64,000 nucleotides of DNA from an uncultured Selenomonadales bacterium (lineage in GTDB: Bacteria > Bacillota > Clostridia > Christensenellales > QALW01), in contig CAJKLB010000006.1 of the NCBI GenBank assembly GCA_905200615.1, positions 20,701 to 84,700 on the forward strand, given 5' to 3'. The notes under the pieces are model-generated. The model was not told where the DNA came from and ran no database searches. It saw nothing but the letters and a program-made list of their open reading frames with translations. This document shows positions 25,133 to 34,868 of this stretch, one piece after another (positions within the stretch are counted from its first letter, which is position 1; each line of letters opens with the position of its first letter). Made by a program: the position numbers and the translations under genes.

Positions 25133-25714
25133 TCATATTGTTTTATAATGATATCCCAAATCAAAGGCTTTTTTGTTCATTTCCGCAAATTGCGGCTTTA
25201 CGATTTTTTCAATCGCCGCGATCCATTTATCGTAAGCGATATCCAGATAATTCGCAAGTCTTCCCATCAGCACAATATTCACACACTTAGCGTTTCCAAC
25301 CTGTGCCGCAAGACTCAGCGCATCGATATCGTCTACAAAAACACCTTTTCCCTTTAATTCTTCAAGGACATGCTCCGGATATACCGCCGCCCCCGTTATC
25401 ACCGGCATGGGATCGATTATCTGGGAATTCACTATAATTTTTCCGTCTTTCTTTAAACAGCCGGCGTGACGTGCGGCTTCAAGCCGCTCAAAAGAAACGA
25501 TAAAATCCGCTTCCCCTTCGGCGATGACCGGAGAATACACCTTATCACCGAAGCGTACATAGGTAACAACCGATCCGCCTCTCTGGCTCATACCGTGAAC
25601 TTCGCTCACTTTAACATCATACCCCTCATCGGTAAGCAGAACGCCTAAAAGCTTGCTTGCCAAAAGACTTCCCTGTCCCCCGACGCCTACGATCATTACA
25701 TTTTTAACTTTCAT
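25133..25714 (-). CDS. iorB: Indolepyruvate:ferredoxin oxidoreductase, beta subunit
   Basis: 193 aa. It begins KNVMIVGVGGQGSLLASKLL, the gamma-domain signature of the 2-oxoacid:ferredoxin oxidoreductase family. Together with IorA it converts arylpyruvates to aryl-acetyl-CoA, giving electrons to ferredoxin. ATG at 25714 follows GGAGG, and the first codons overlap the end of iorA by 11 nt, so the subunits are translated together. Confidence 0.95.
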   Translation of the reverse strand: MKVKNVMIVGVGGQGSLLASKLLGVLLTDEGYDVKVSEVHGMSQRGGSVVTYVRFGDKVYSPVIAEGEADFIVSFERLEAARHAGCLKKDGKIIVNSQIIDPMPVITGAAVYPEHVLEELKGKGVFVDDIDALSLAAQVGNAKCVNIVLMGRLANYLDIAYDKWIAAIEKIVKPQFAEMNKKAFDLGYHYKTI

Positions 25715-27452
25715 CTTTTCTATCCTCCGTTTCAATCGCGCCCACCTTGCACAATTGAGTGCAGACGCCGCAGCCTACGCACTGTGTAAAATCGATACGC
25801 GCCTTACTGTCTTTCATACTGATAGACGGGCAACCCAGCTTCATACACATTTTGCAGCCTACGCATTTATCGGGATTTACAGTAACGGGAGGTTTGGCTT
25901 TCACATATTTTAACAGAACACAGGGTCTGCGTGAAATAATCACCGAGGGCGCGTCAATTTCCAGCTCTTCCAAAATAGCGTCTTCACATTCCTTTAGATT
26001 ATAAGGATCAACCACGCGCACCCGTTCAATGCCTATGGCATGGCACAAAGTCTCTAAGTTTACCGCCGCTGCGGGATCTCCCTTGATATTATAGCCTGTG
26101 GTAGGATTTTGCTGATGCCCTGTCATTCCCGTAATGGAGTTATCAAGAATGATCACGGTGGAGTTTGAGGCATTATAGGCAATATTGACCAAACCGGTCA
26201 TACCCGAATGCATAAAAGTGGAATCTCCGATAACACAAACCGTTTTCTTTTCGCTTTCCCGTCCGCCCGCCTTATTAAAGCCGTGAATGCCGGAAACGGA
26301 AGCTCCCATACAAAGGGTAGAATCCAGAGCAAACAAGGGCGCGGTACTTCCGAGAGTATAGCAGCCTATATCACCAAGAGCGGTGATTTTGTGTTTGGCA
26401 AGCGTATAGAAAAGACCTCTGTGCGGACATCCGGAACACATTACCGGCGGACGAACAGGAATTGGGGAATCAACGGTTACTTTTTCCGGTTGCGGAATTC
26501 CGAAAGCGGCGCGTATCGTAGCTTGGTTATACTCGCCCAGCGGAGAAAAAAGCTCCTTGCCGATACAATCAATGCCGATATTTTTCAAATGGGTTTCGAT
26601 AATACCATCGAGTTCTTCGATCACATATAACGTATGAACGCTTGCGGCAAAATCCTGAAGAAGTTTGATGGGCAAGGGATTGATAAGTCCCAATTTTAAT
26701 ACAGAAACGCGATCGCCGAATACTTCTTTTACATACTGATAACAGGTGCCGGAGCAAATAATTCCTATATCACTGCTGTTTTTTTCCACGCGGTTAAGGA
26801 AAGTAGTTTCACCAAGCTCGGTTAAAAGCCGGGTACGCTGTTCCACAAAAGGATGGCGGCGTACCGCGTTTGCGGGCGCCATAATATATTTCTGCGCGTT
26901 CTTTTCATAAACGCCAAGTTCTTTTTCTTCCCGCTCACACAGTGAAACCGGGCACTGGGAATGGGCGATTCTTGTACACATGCGGAAAAGTACGGGAGTA
27001 TCATATTTTTCCGAAATCCTATAGGCTTCTTTGATAAAATCCTTTGCTTCGGCAGAATCTGCCGGTTCAATCATAGGAACTTTTGCCGCAATGGCATAAT
27101 GCCTTGAATCCTGTTCGTTTTGCGAAGAATGCATAGCCGGGTCATCGGCAACAATGATGACCAAGCCCCCGTTTACACCGGTATAGGAAAGCGTGAACAG
27201 CGGATCCGCCGCAACATTCAATCCCACATGTTTCATAGCGCAGGCGGCACGAACTCCTCTTAAAGAGGCACCGAACGCAACCTCCGCGGCAACCTTTTCA
27301 TTCGGTGCCCATTCACAGTATATTTCGTCGTATTTTGCGGCAAACTCCGTAATTTCCGTAGACGGTGTTCCGGGATAGCTTGATACAATCTTCACACCGG
27401 CCTCATAAAGTCCACGGGCAATTGCCTCATTGCCAAGCATCAGCTTTTTCAA
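25704..27452 (-). CDS. iorA: Indolepyruvate:ferredoxin oxidoreductase, alpha subunit
   Basis: 582 aa from TTG at 27452, chosen because GGAG lies eight bases upstream and the following LKKLMLGNEAIARG is the normal N-terminus; a 22-residue longer frame would start inside the gene upstream. The order is an N-terminal pyruvate-binding domain, the thiamine-diphosphate site (GDIGCYTLGS and GDSTFMHSGMTGL), and a C-terminal ferredoxin domain with CVGCKMCMKLGCP and CVGCGVCTQLC, which bind two Fe-S clusters. The enzyme is oxygen-sensitive, which agrees with an anaerobe. Confidence 0.95.
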   Translation of the reverse strand: MKKLMLGNEAIARGLYEAGVKIVSSYPGTPSTEITEFAAKYDEIYCEWAPNEKVAAEVAFGASLRGVRAACAMKHVGLNVAADPLFTLSYTGVNGGLVIIVADDPAMHSSQNEQDSRHYAIAAKVPMIEPADSAEAKDFIKEAYRISEKYDTPVLFRMCTRIAHSQCPVSLCEREEKELGVYEKNAQKYIMAPANAVRRHPFVEQRTRLLTELGETTFLNRVEKNSSDIGIICSGTCYQYVKEVFGDRVSVLKLGLINPLPIKLLQDFAASVHTLYVIEELDGIIETHLKNIGIDCIGKELFSPLGEYNQATIRAAFGIPQPEKVTVDSPIPVRPPVMCSGCPHRGLFYTLAKHKITALGDIGCYTLGSTAPLFALDSTLCMGASVSGIHGFNKAGGRESEKKTVCVIGDSTFMHSGMTGLVNIAYNASNSTVIILDNSITGMTGHQQNPTTGYNIKGDPAAAVNLETLCHAIGIERVRVVDPYNLKECEDAILEELEIDAPSVIISRRPCVLLKYVKAKPPVTVNPDKCVGCKMCMKLGCPSISMKDSKARIDFTQCVGCGVCTQLCKVGAIETEDRKDES

Positions 27453-27474
27453 TTGAATATCTCCTTTCAAATTT

Positions 27475-27675
27475 TTATTTATTTGATTCTTTATCTTTCT
27501 CTTTTTTAAATTTTTCATAAACGGCTAATTGTGAGAAAACAGCGCAAAACAAACTGGGAATTACCGCGTATCCCGCATTGACTTGTCCTTTGTTAAACAA
27601 CACATACCCTGCGCCGATAAAAGTTAAAAGCATAAACAGAAAGGTTACCACTCTAAATATTTTTTCTTTTCTCAT
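27475..27675 (-). CDS. Small two-helix membrane protein downstream of the symporter
   Basis: 66 aa, two hydrophobic segments (about 8-26 and 34-50) and a lysine-rich tail (KFKKEKDKESNK) that should be cytoplasmic. AAAGGCGGAG precedes the ATG. It lies 52 nt after the sodium:solute symporter gene. Small membrane partners of SSS transporters are known (DUF485, DUF997, DUF3311, DUF4212), but this sequence does not clearly match any that I remember. An accessory subunit is the best guess. Confidence 0.75.
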   Translation of the reverse strand: MRKEKIFRVVTFLFMLLTFIGAGYVLFNKGQVNAGYAVIPSLFCAVFSQLAVYEKFKKEKDKESNK

Positions 27676-27727
27676 AATCTCCGCCTTTAGAACAAATGGA
27701 TTTTTATGCCGCGCAAATCGGCAACCG

Positions 27728-29287
27728 TTATTTTCCCAAGCTATCGGTTAATTCAACATTGGTTGTAGAATGATAGCAGGCAAACATCTCTTCCACATTT
27801 TGCGGACGTGATTTGCGCGTAATCAAACTGATAAGCGGTACCAAAATCAATCCTCCGATCATGGCAAACACGCCGGAGTAAAGAGAGTTTGTAAAAACAA
27901 AGGATAAAACGGGAATTTCTGAAACCGAAAACACCCCTGTAGATATCAGAAATTGAATGAGTTCCAATACCGTTCCGAAAGCAAAGGATACCGCCACAGC
28001 GATTTTTGTTGTTCCTTTAACGTATAATCCGTACAGAAACGGCGCCAAGAACGCCCCCGCGAGGACACCCCAGGAAATTCCCATCATCTGAGCGATATAT
28101 AAATTCTGCTGTTTTGCCTGAATGATAGCAAGCACAGCGGAAATGGCGATAAATAATACAATAAAGAGACGCATGATAAGCATTTTTTTCTTTTCACTGA
28201 TCTCTTTTTTACACAAGGGAGCAATAAAATCAAGGGTAACGGTAGAACCGCTGGTAAGCACCAAGGAGGAAAGCGTAGACATCGAGGCAGAAAGAACAAG
28301 CATAATTACGATACCGATCACAATCGCCGGCAGTGTGGAAAGCATGGCGGGAATCACGGCGTCATAGCCCTCCGCGGCGATATCTACATCATACAGTCTG
28401 CCGAAGCCCCCCAAGAAATAACATCCTCCCGCTACGATAATCGCAAAGAGCGTTGAAATAACGGTTCCTTTCGTAATGGCCTCTTCATTTTTTATGGCAT
28501 AGAATTTGCCTACCATTTGCGGCAGCCCCCATGTTCCCAATGAAGTCAGCAGAACAACAAACAGCAAGGAAACCGGATCAGGCCCAAAAAAGGAAGCATA
28601 TTCCCAACCTCCGTTCTCCCCGGTAGCAAGAGCCTCCAGCGCCGCGGAAAATCCTCCGTTATTATTTAAAACGGCGGCAATAACAATGACAATGCCAAAA
28701 AGCATAATCATTCCCTGAATAAAATCGTTAATGGCCGTTGCCATATATCCGCCTATCAGGACATAGATTCCCGTAAGCACCGCCATGGAAATAACGCATA
28801 CCGAATAATCGATTCCGGAAAACGCCATGGAAAACAGTCGGGAAAGGCCGTTGTAGAGAGACGCCGTATAAGGTATCAGAAAAAGAAACGTTATCACCGA
28901 CGCGGCAATCTTCAGGTTTTTGGATTCAAAGCGCGAGCCGAAAAAATCGGGCATGGTTTTGCTGTGTAAATGCTGCGTCATAATGCGCGTTCTTCTGCCC
29001 AAAATGGTCCATGCCAAAAGTGAACCGATAAAAGCGTTGCCTAAGCCGATCCAAGTAGAGGCAATGCCGAAATTCCACCCGAACTGACCGGCATAGCCCA
29101 CAAAAATTACCGCTGAAAAATAAGAGGTGCCGAAAGCAAACGCGCTGAGCCACGGTCCGACCGAGCGCGAGCCCAAAACAAATCCGTTTATATTCCTCGC
29201 GTGCTTGCGGTAATAAAACCCGATACCTATCATAAAAGGAAAAAAGCACAAAAGCAAGCACAGCGTAATGATGACGGTAGGTGTCAT
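27728..29287 (-). CDS. Sodium:solute symporter (SSS) family transporter
   Basis: 519 aa and about 13 transmembrane segments. Landmarks of the family: FALGSRSVGPWLSAFAFG-like stretch near residue 40 (FVLGSRSVGPWLSAFAFG), GYAGQFGWNFG, and IGGYMATAINDFIQG. It takes up a solute with sodium. The position between an acid:CoA ligase and iorAB-paaK suggests an aryl or short-chain carboxylate as the substrate; the sequence alone does not tell. GGGGGA precedes the ATG. It lies 39 nt after the ligase gene. Confidence 0.93.
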   Translation of the reverse strand: MTPTVIITLCLLLCFFPFMIGIGFYYRKHARNINGFVLGSRSVGPWLSAFAFGTSYFSAVIFVGYAGQFGWNFGIASTWIGLGNAFIGSLLAWTILGRRTRIMTQHLHSKTMPDFFGSRFESKNLKIAASVITFLFLIPYTASLYNGLSRLFSMAFSGIDYSVCVISMAVLTGIYVLIGGYMATAINDFIQGMIMLFGIVIVIAAVLNNNGGFSAALEALATGENGGWEYASFFGPDPVSLLFVVLLTSLGTWGLPQMVGKFYAIKNEEAITKGTVISTLFAIIVAGGCYFLGGFGRLYDVDIAAEGYDAVIPAMLSTLPAIVIGIVIMLVLSASMSTLSSLVLTSGSTVTLDFIAPLCKKEISEKKKMLIMRLFIVLFIAISAVLAIIQAKQQNLYIAQMMGISWGVLAGAFLAPFLYGLYVKGTTKIAVAVSFAFGTVLELIQFLISTGVFSVSEIPVLSFVFTNSLYSGVFAMIGGLILVPLISLITRKSRPQNVEEMFACYHSTTNVELTDSLGK

Positions 29288-29326
29288 TTATTTATCCCCC
29301 AAAAGAAAATTATATGCTGCAGAGCG

Positions 29327-30961
29327 TTACCGTTTGCTCTGTTCTAAAACCAGATGATCGGCACCGTACATCTTGCGCAGCCGCGGCTTTTCAATTTTTC
29401 CGGTAGGATTCCGCGGAACCTGTGCGAAAATAATTTTTCGCGGCCGCTTATAGCGCGGCATACCGCTGCAGAATTGATTAATTTCCTCTTCTGTACAGGT
29501 TTGACCGCTTTTAATTTGAATAATGGCGGCGGCAATTTCACCCAAACGCTCGTCGGGCAAACCAATAACGGCAACATCATGTACTTTGTCATATCCGCGG
29601 ATAAAATCTTCTATTTGTACAGGATAAAGATTTTCACCGCCTGTAATGATAACATCTTTTTTGCGGTCAACCAGAAAGATAAACCCGTCCTCGTCTCTTG
29701 TAGCCATATCGCCGGTATAAAGCCAGCCGTCTTTCAAGGTCTTTGCCGTGGCTTCAGGGTCATTATAATAGCAAACCATTACACCGTTACCTTTCAGGCA
29801 AAGTTCTCCCACACTGCCGTCAGGTACCTCACAGCCTTCTTCGTCTACGATTTTTACCTGCCATCCATAGCCAGGAATACCGATGGCGCCTACTTTATTG
29901 ATGTTTTCGACCCCCAGATGCACCGCGCCCGGTCCGGTGGATTCGGAAAGGCCGTAATTCGTATCATACTGATGATTCGGAAAATATTTCAGCCAGTGTT
30001 TAATCAAACTGGCGGGAACAGGCTGCGCGCCTATATGCATAAGCCTCCACTGTTTAAGGTCATAATCCTCCAGATGTATCTTTCCCGAATCCAGAGCATT
30101 GAGAATATCCTGCGCCCACGGCACTAACAGCCACACAATGGTACACTGTTCCTGCGAGACGGCATGCAAAATTAAATCAGGACTGGTCCCCTTAAGCAAT
30201 ACAGCTTTGGAACCGCTGATAAGAGATCCGAACCAGTGCATTTTAGCACCCGTATGATATAAGGGAGGAATGCATAAAAAGCAGTCATCCCGGGTTTGAG
30301 AATGATGTTTTTGTTCTACGCGGCAGGAATGCATCAAAGCTCTGTGACGGTGCAGTATGGCTTTGGGAAATCCCGTTGTTCCGGAAGAAAAATATATGGC
30401 GGCCAGATCTTCTTCTGTAATATTGATTTCAGGATTACTGCTTTTGCAGTCGGCAGTAAGAGTTGAGTAGCTTTCCGCAAAAGACGGACAGCCGTCACCG
30501 AAAAAAATCAGCAGACGATTCTGGCTTATATGATCGGCAATTTCTTCCACACGGCCTATAAAATCAGGGCCGAATACAAGCATATCGGCTTCTGCCAGAT
30601 CAAGACAATATTTAATTTCATCAGAAGAATAGCGAAAATTCAGCGGAACCGCGATAGCGCCTGCTTTTAAAATACCGAAATAAATCGGCAGCCATTCTAA
30701 GCAGTTCATCAAAAGAATGGCGACTTTATCTCCTTTTCCGATATTTCGTTCTATCAGAGCATTGGCAAAGCGATTTGCCTTTTCGTTAAAAACAGTCCAG
30801 CTGATTTCACGGCGGTAATATGAGCGCTCCGTAGGCTGAACAAGCCCGTATTCACGCCATGTTAAGCGGCGGTTATCACGAATTTCCGGGTTGATTTCCA
30901 CCAAAGCTGTCTCCGCCCCTATTTCGCGGCTGTTTTTTTCCAGCAGATCAATAATTGTCAT
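29327..30961 (-). CDS. AMP-dependent acyl/aryl-CoA ligase
   Basis: 544 aa, class I adenylate-forming enzyme. Motifs: P-loop FSSGTTGFPKAILHRHRAL near residue 195, YGLSESTGPG near 340, GWLYTGDMATRDEDGF, KDVIITGGENLYP and the C-terminal NPTGKIEKP with the catalytic lysine. It activates a carboxylic acid to the CoA thioester. The first gene of a seven-gene minus-strand run with a symporter and Ior/PaaK, it is probably the entry ligase for the imported acid. GGTGATAG precedes the ATG. It is distinct from PaaK in length and motifs, so the operon has two ligases. Confidence 0.92.
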   Translation of the reverse strand: MTIIDLLEKNSREIGAETALVEINPEIRDNRRLTWREYGLVQPTERSYYRREISWTVFNEKANRFANALIERNIGKGDKVAILLMNCLEWLPIYFGILKAGAIAVPLNFRYSSDEIKYCLDLAEADMLVFGPDFIGRVEEIADHISQNRLLIFFGDGCPSFAESYSTLTADCKSSNPEINITEEDLAAIYFSSGTTGFPKAILHRHRALMHSCRVEQKHHSQTRDDCFLCIPPLYHTGAKMHWFGSLISGSKAVLLKGTSPDLILHAVSQEQCTIVWLLVPWAQDILNALDSGKIHLEDYDLKQWRLMHIGAQPVPASLIKHWLKYFPNHQYDTNYGLSESTGPGAVHLGVENINKVGAIGIPGYGWQVKIVDEEGCEVPDGSVGELCLKGNGVMVCYYNDPEATAKTLKDGWLYTGDMATRDEDGFIFLVDRKKDVIITGGENLYPVQIEDFIRGYDKVHDVAVIGLPDERLGEIAAAIIQIKSGQTCTEEEINQFCSGMPRYKRPRKIIFAQVPRNPTGKIEKPRLRKMYGADHLVLEQSKR

Positions 30962-31046
30962 TCTATCACCTTTAAAAAAATAAAATTTTGTGCTATAATA
31001 ATATCAAAACCGTACTTTTATCATTCACGGTTATACGGAGAACAAA

Positions 31047-31871
31047 ATGATTATCGATTTTCACACCCACACATTTCCCGATAAAATAGCGGATAAAACC
31101 ATTGCCTATCTTTCCGAAAAAGGAAAGGTCAAAGCCCAAACAAAAGGAACACTATCCGCGCTAAAGGATTCCATGCAAAAAGCCGGCGTCAATCTCTCTG
31201 TAATATTGCCGGTCGCCACCGCCCCCAAACAGGTTGAGTCTATTAACCGTACCGCCTGCGAGCTAAACGGCAAAAACGGCATTCTTTATGCCGGAGCGAT
31301 CCATCCCGACTGCAAGAATATTGATGAAATTCTTGATACCGTAAAGGCATACGGCTTATTCGGCGTCAAAATTCATCCGGATTACCAAGAGGTTTATTTT
31401 GATGACGAGAGATATCTCAACATCATGGAGAAAGCAGCTGCCCGCGGACTCATCACCGTTACTCATGCCGGAAAGGATGTAGGATATCCAGATACTATAC
31501 GCTGTACACCCGATCGGGTTTTGAACGTTCTTGACCGTCTGCGCGGCGTTATCGACAATAAATTGGTGCTCGCGCACATGGGCGGCTGCGATATGCCCGA
31601 TGAGGTCCTTGAAAAACTGATAGGAAAGCCGGTTTATATGGATACCTCTTTTGTGCTGAACCGTTATTACGATAAATGCAGAGAAATCATGATGCGTCAC
31701 GGAACGGATAAAATTCTTTTTGCTACCGATTCTCCATGGGCAAATCAGGCTGAGTTTGTCCGCTTAATACACAGTTTCGGCTTCAGCGATGCGGAAGAAG
31801 CAAAAATCTTTTGCCAAAACGCAGAAAAGCTGCTTCATATTTCTCCGGAAAACCACCGTTATCGTAACTAA
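31047..31871 (+). CDS. Amidohydrolase-family (COG2159-like) metal-dependent hydrolase
   Basis: 274 aa. The TIM-barrel metal motifs are visible: DFHTHTFPD at the start, HPD near residue 94, THAG near 137, LAHMGG near 177 and FATDSPW near 229 with the catalytic Asp. It belongs to the amidohydrolase_2 group, which includes decarboxylases and lactonases acting on aromatic or carboxylic substrates. GGAGA precedes the ATG. It is divergent from the aryl-acid operon, with 85 bp between, containing TATAAT at 30994-30999. A role in the same aromatic-acid metabolism is possible but unproven. Confidence 0.85.
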   Translation: MIIDFHTHTFPDKIADKTIAYLSEKGKVKAQTKGTLSALKDSMQKAGVNLSVILPVATAPKQVESINRTACELNGKNGILYAGAIHPDCKNIDEILDTVKAYGLFGVKIHPDYQEVYFDDERYLNIMEKAAARGLITVTHAGKDVGYPDTIRCTPDRVLNVLDRLRGVIDNKLVLAHMGGCDMPDEVLEKLIGKPVYMDTSFVLNRYYDKCREIMMRHGTDKILFATDSPWANQAEFVRLIHSFGFSDAEEAKIFCQNAEKLLHISPENHRYRN

Positions 31872-32221
31872 TTTAGTATACCACAAGTATTGTATAAAAG
31901 GCAATAAAAAATAAGCAAGTTCGACAATTTTTGTTATCTCATTGCTTGAATATCAAAAAAAGTTTTTTATGCGCGGTATACCCGAAGATTTTTCCGCTTT
32001 TACGGATAAAACATTTTTCGCCAAAAAAGCTACCGTTTTTTAGAAAAAACTGTGCTGTTTTCGCGTTACGCTCAATAAAAGCCGTAATAGATTCCGCAAA
32101 GCTTCCGGCGGCGCACAACCTTTTTGCTATCGATTATAGGACATATTATTTTTTATTGATCGTCGTTCCTGAATTTTCCCAATACATTTTCCGCGCATTT
32201 TATTTTTTTCATGCGGCCCTT

Positions 32222-32256
32222 TCGCCTGTGCCGGAAACACAGGCGACGGATTTTTT
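32222..32256 (+). terminator. Terminator-like hairpin
   Basis: Perfect 9-bp stem (32222-32230 with 32238-32246), 7-base loop, then CGGA and six T. It is 350 bases beyond the amidohydrolase stop. Confidence 0.6.
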
Positions 32257-32482
32257 CCGCGGTGTTCATTTGAAACTTTTGAAATTTTTCCGCCGTTTTT
32301 TGCGCTTTTCTTTTTTACCGGCATCGGTGTTTTCCCGTTAGCGGAAATTTTTATATTTTCAGTAAATATTCTCTCTTGTGCAAGACTCTTCTGCACACTG
32401 TTTTTCTAAAAAGCCGTTGGCGTTCAAAACTTGTCTTTAAACGTTTTGTGAAGAAAATCATTGTTTGTAACACATTTTCTTT

Positions 32483-32511
32483 TTGACAAGCGAATAAAAC
32501 AAATATAAAAT
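32483..32511 (+). promoter_or_regulatory. Promoter of the pyridoxal kinase gene
   Basis: TTGACA (32483-32488), 17-base spacer, TAAAAT (32506-32511). Confidence 0.75.
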
Positions 32512-32581
32512 AAACGCACGGGAAAACATGTACTGTAAAAATAAAGGCATCTAAAGCCGAACTTTTTAAAGGAGAAACCAT

Positions 32582-33415
32582 ATGAAAAGAATCGTAACAT
32601 TGCAGGATATCTCCTGCGTGGGAAAATGTTCACTGACTGTCGCCATCCCCATTTTATCTGCGTTAGCGCTTGAGGTTTGCCCGATTCCCACGGCGGTTCT
32701 TTCTTCCCATACAGCATTTAAAAATTTTTCCTTTTTTGATCTGGCAGATCAGATACCGGAAATAGCTTCCGCTTTAAAAAAAGAACGGCTGCAGTTTGAT
32801 ACCGTATATACCGGATACTTGGGTTCTGAGCAGCAAATTTCTCTGGTAAGCGATTTTATTGATACATTCAAAACCAAGGACGGTATCGTGTTGGTTGATC
32901 CGGTTATGGGCGATAACGGCGTGCTGTATTCCGGTTTTGATAAAGATTTTCCCAAAGCAATGGCGCGCCTTTGTACCAAAGCGGATATCATTGTACCCAA
33001 TTTGACGGAAGCGGCTTTTTTGCTTCATGATTTTGGCGCGATAAAAAATCCGCAAAGCAAAGATGTAAAAGAAATTTTAAGAGAACTCTCCCGTCTGGGT
33101 CCCCAAATGGTTGTTTTAACGGGAATAACGGAAAATAAGCAAATGGGAGCCGCGGCGTATGACAGAAGCACCGGAGAAATCTTTACCTGTTTCCGTCCTC
33201 AAATTGAACAGACCTTTCACGGTACAGGAGATATTTTTGCTTCTGTACTGGCCGGTATGCTGACCAAAGAAGCTTGCTTAAAAAAAGCATTGGAGACCGC
33301 GGTAGACTTTACGTATGTTTCTATGCAAAAAACGATGCTTGATCCTCAAAGACGCTGGTACGGCGTAAACTTCGAAGAAGCGCTTCCCTTTTTGATTCAA
33401 ACGGCGGAAAGTTAA
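32582..33415 (+). CDS. Pyridoxal/pyridoxamine kinase
   Basis: 277 aa of the ribokinase fold (PdxK/PdxY group). Residues 5-20 read VTLQDISCVGKCSLTVA, a typical start; then VLVDPVMGDNGVLYSGF near 100 and the anion-hole/catalytic FHGTGDIFASVLAG with GTGD near 220. It phosphorylates B6 vitamers with ATP for salvage of pyridoxal phosphate. AAGGAG precedes the ATG, and a promoter is 70 bases upstream. Monocistronic by context. The exact substrate preference (pyridoxal vs pyridoxamine) is not decided by sequence. Confidence 0.92.
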   Translation: MKRIVTLQDISCVGKCSLTVAIPILSALALEVCPIPTAVLSSHTAFKNFSFFDLADQIPEIASALKKERLQFDTVYTGYLGSEQQISLVSDFIDTFKTKDGIVLVDPVMGDNGVLYSGFDKDFPKAMARLCTKADIIVPNLTEAAFLLHDFGAIKNPQSKDVKEILRELSRLGPQMVVLTGITENKQMGAAAYDRSTGEIFTCFRPQIEQTFHGTGDIFASVLAGMLTKEACLKKALETAVDFTYVSMQKTMLDPQRRWYGVNFEEALPFLIQTAES

Positions 33416-33606
33416 AGGAACTTTAAAGACGTACTTAAAAGTATATCCGGGAATCAACCTTATATTATGGATATGGAGAGGAGCGAATATCTCGGCGAAT
33501 TATTTGAGAAAAAATTGCGATACCGGCAATCCAATTCTTTTTGACCCAACGCCATGCTTCTCCCTTTAAAGAGAGCAAGCATATATACAAAAAATACAAA
33601 AAAAGT

Positions 33607-33637
33607 CCCTGTTCCTTGAAAATCGGACAGGGGTTTT
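33607..33637. terminator. Terminator between convergent genes
   Basis: 6-bp stem CCCTGT/ACAGGG (33607-33612, 33627-33632), T-rich tail on the right and A-rich on the left. Confidence 0.65.
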
Positions 33638-33695
33638 CTTATGTGTATGATACCGCTTGCTTTGATCACGCGGCGCTATACCGCCGCCGAATACA

Positions 33696-34571
33696 TTACG
33701 CTAAAGTGATTTCAATATAGGTTTCGTAACTTTCTCCCGCTTCCAAAAGCAGCATATCCCGTTTTGTTTCCAAATCGTCCACCTTTTGATAATAAGCGGG
33801 AACACTCAGCCACGGTTCTATACAAACGTAAGGCGCGCTGGTTTTAGGTTTATGCCAAAGCCCTAAATATTTCATATCCGGATAATACAATGTAACGGAT
33901 TTTTTTCCGTTTTTGGCTTTTAAGGTTACGCGCTTACTGATATCCTGCATAAAAACCGCGTCATTATCAAACAAATTATGTTTTAATTCTATGATTTTTC
34001 CGTCCTTCATCTCTGCCGGAACGGTTTCATCGGTCATATAGCAGGCTTCCATTACCAGCTCTTTTACCGGAGTTTCTTCGGCAAATTCGATGAAATAATC
34101 TTCAAAACTGCAATTAGCTTCCAGCGGAAGACGAAAGCCGGGATGTGCGCCCAGCGCGAAATACATGGTTTCTAATCCGTGATTGATAACCCGATAGCTT
34201 TCCCTTACGGTATTGGCGTAAAGTGTATAAGTGATAAAAAGTTCGAAATCAAACGGATAGATTTTCAGCGTTTCTTCGTTTGCCCGCAGGCTGAAAGTTA
34301 TACTGTCCTTTTTTTGTTCCACTACCGAAAAAATTGATTTTTTGGCAAAGCCGTGAAGAACCATTTCATATTCTTCTCCCTGATAGATGTATTTTCCGTC
34401 CGTAAGCCTGCCGCATATCGGAAACAGATTGGTTGCTCTGCCGGCCCAATATTTTTCATCGCCCTGCCATAGATATTCGGTATGATCGCTTTTCAGAATC
34501 AGTGACATCAGTTCCGCGCCCATATCCGCAACGGATATTTTAACGGCTTCATTTTCAATAATATAATTCAT
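33696..34571 (-). CDS. Aldose 1-epimerase family protein (LacX/YeaD-like)
   Basis: 291 aa. Beta-rich galactose mutarotase-like fold. Typical points: GAELMSLILKSDHTEYLWQGD at the start, LFPICGRLTDGKY, catalytic-type His in LHGFAKKS and ALGAHPGFRLP, and the late ICIEPW-like CIEPWLSVPAYY. It interconverts anomers of a sugar or sugar phosphate in the cytoplasm. GGGAG precedes the ATG. Standing alone, it gives no hint of the substrate. A DUF4432 mutarotase-like gene occurs separately in the sugar island. Confidence 0.88.
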   Translation of the reverse strand: MNYIIENEAVKISVADMGAELMSLILKSDHTEYLWQGDEKYWAGRATNLFPICGRLTDGKYIYQGEEYEMVLHGFAKKSIFSVVEQKKDSITFSLRANEETLKIYPFDFELFITYTLYANTVRESYRVINHGLETMYFALGAHPGFRLPLEANCSFEDYFIEFAEETPVKELVMEACYMTDETVPAEMKDGKIIELKHNLFDNDAVFMQDISKRVTLKAKNGKKSVTLYYPDMKYLGLWHKPKTSAPYVCIEPWLSVPAYYQKVDDLETKRDMLLLEAGESYETYIEITLA

Positions 34572-34868
34572 TTTGACACTCCCGCACTATTTTATAATGG
34601 CAGCGATTGCGAACGCTGTAAGATATTATATCATAAAGAGAATGGGAAAAGCAATAATTTAATGTAGCAAATTTTCACTATTTATGGTATTATGAAAAAG
34701 GAAAAAACATTCCTTTGGAAAAAACAGAGCTTCCCTTGCACGCCCCATAAGGCGGAAAACAAAGAAGCGTAAAGAGGCGGCGTACCGCACTTTTTGTATG
34801 CCTATTCTGATGCCATAAAAAAAGTTTTGCCAACGGATTCGTTTTTATATTTTGCAGAGGCGGTTTTG

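Larger units (their letters stand above)
31872..32581. other. Gene-free region before the pyridoxal kinase
   Basis: 710 bp, A/T-rich, no supportable gene on either strand. It contains a 9-bp perfect hairpin with a T-run (32222-32256) and the kinase promoter (32483-32511). Short frames have no start signals. Confidence 0.5.

Noticed and set aside
32222..32256. Attenuator or riboswitch for the pyridoxal kinase gene
   Set aside because: The hairpin lies upstream of the clear promoter at 32483-32511, so it is not in that leader.
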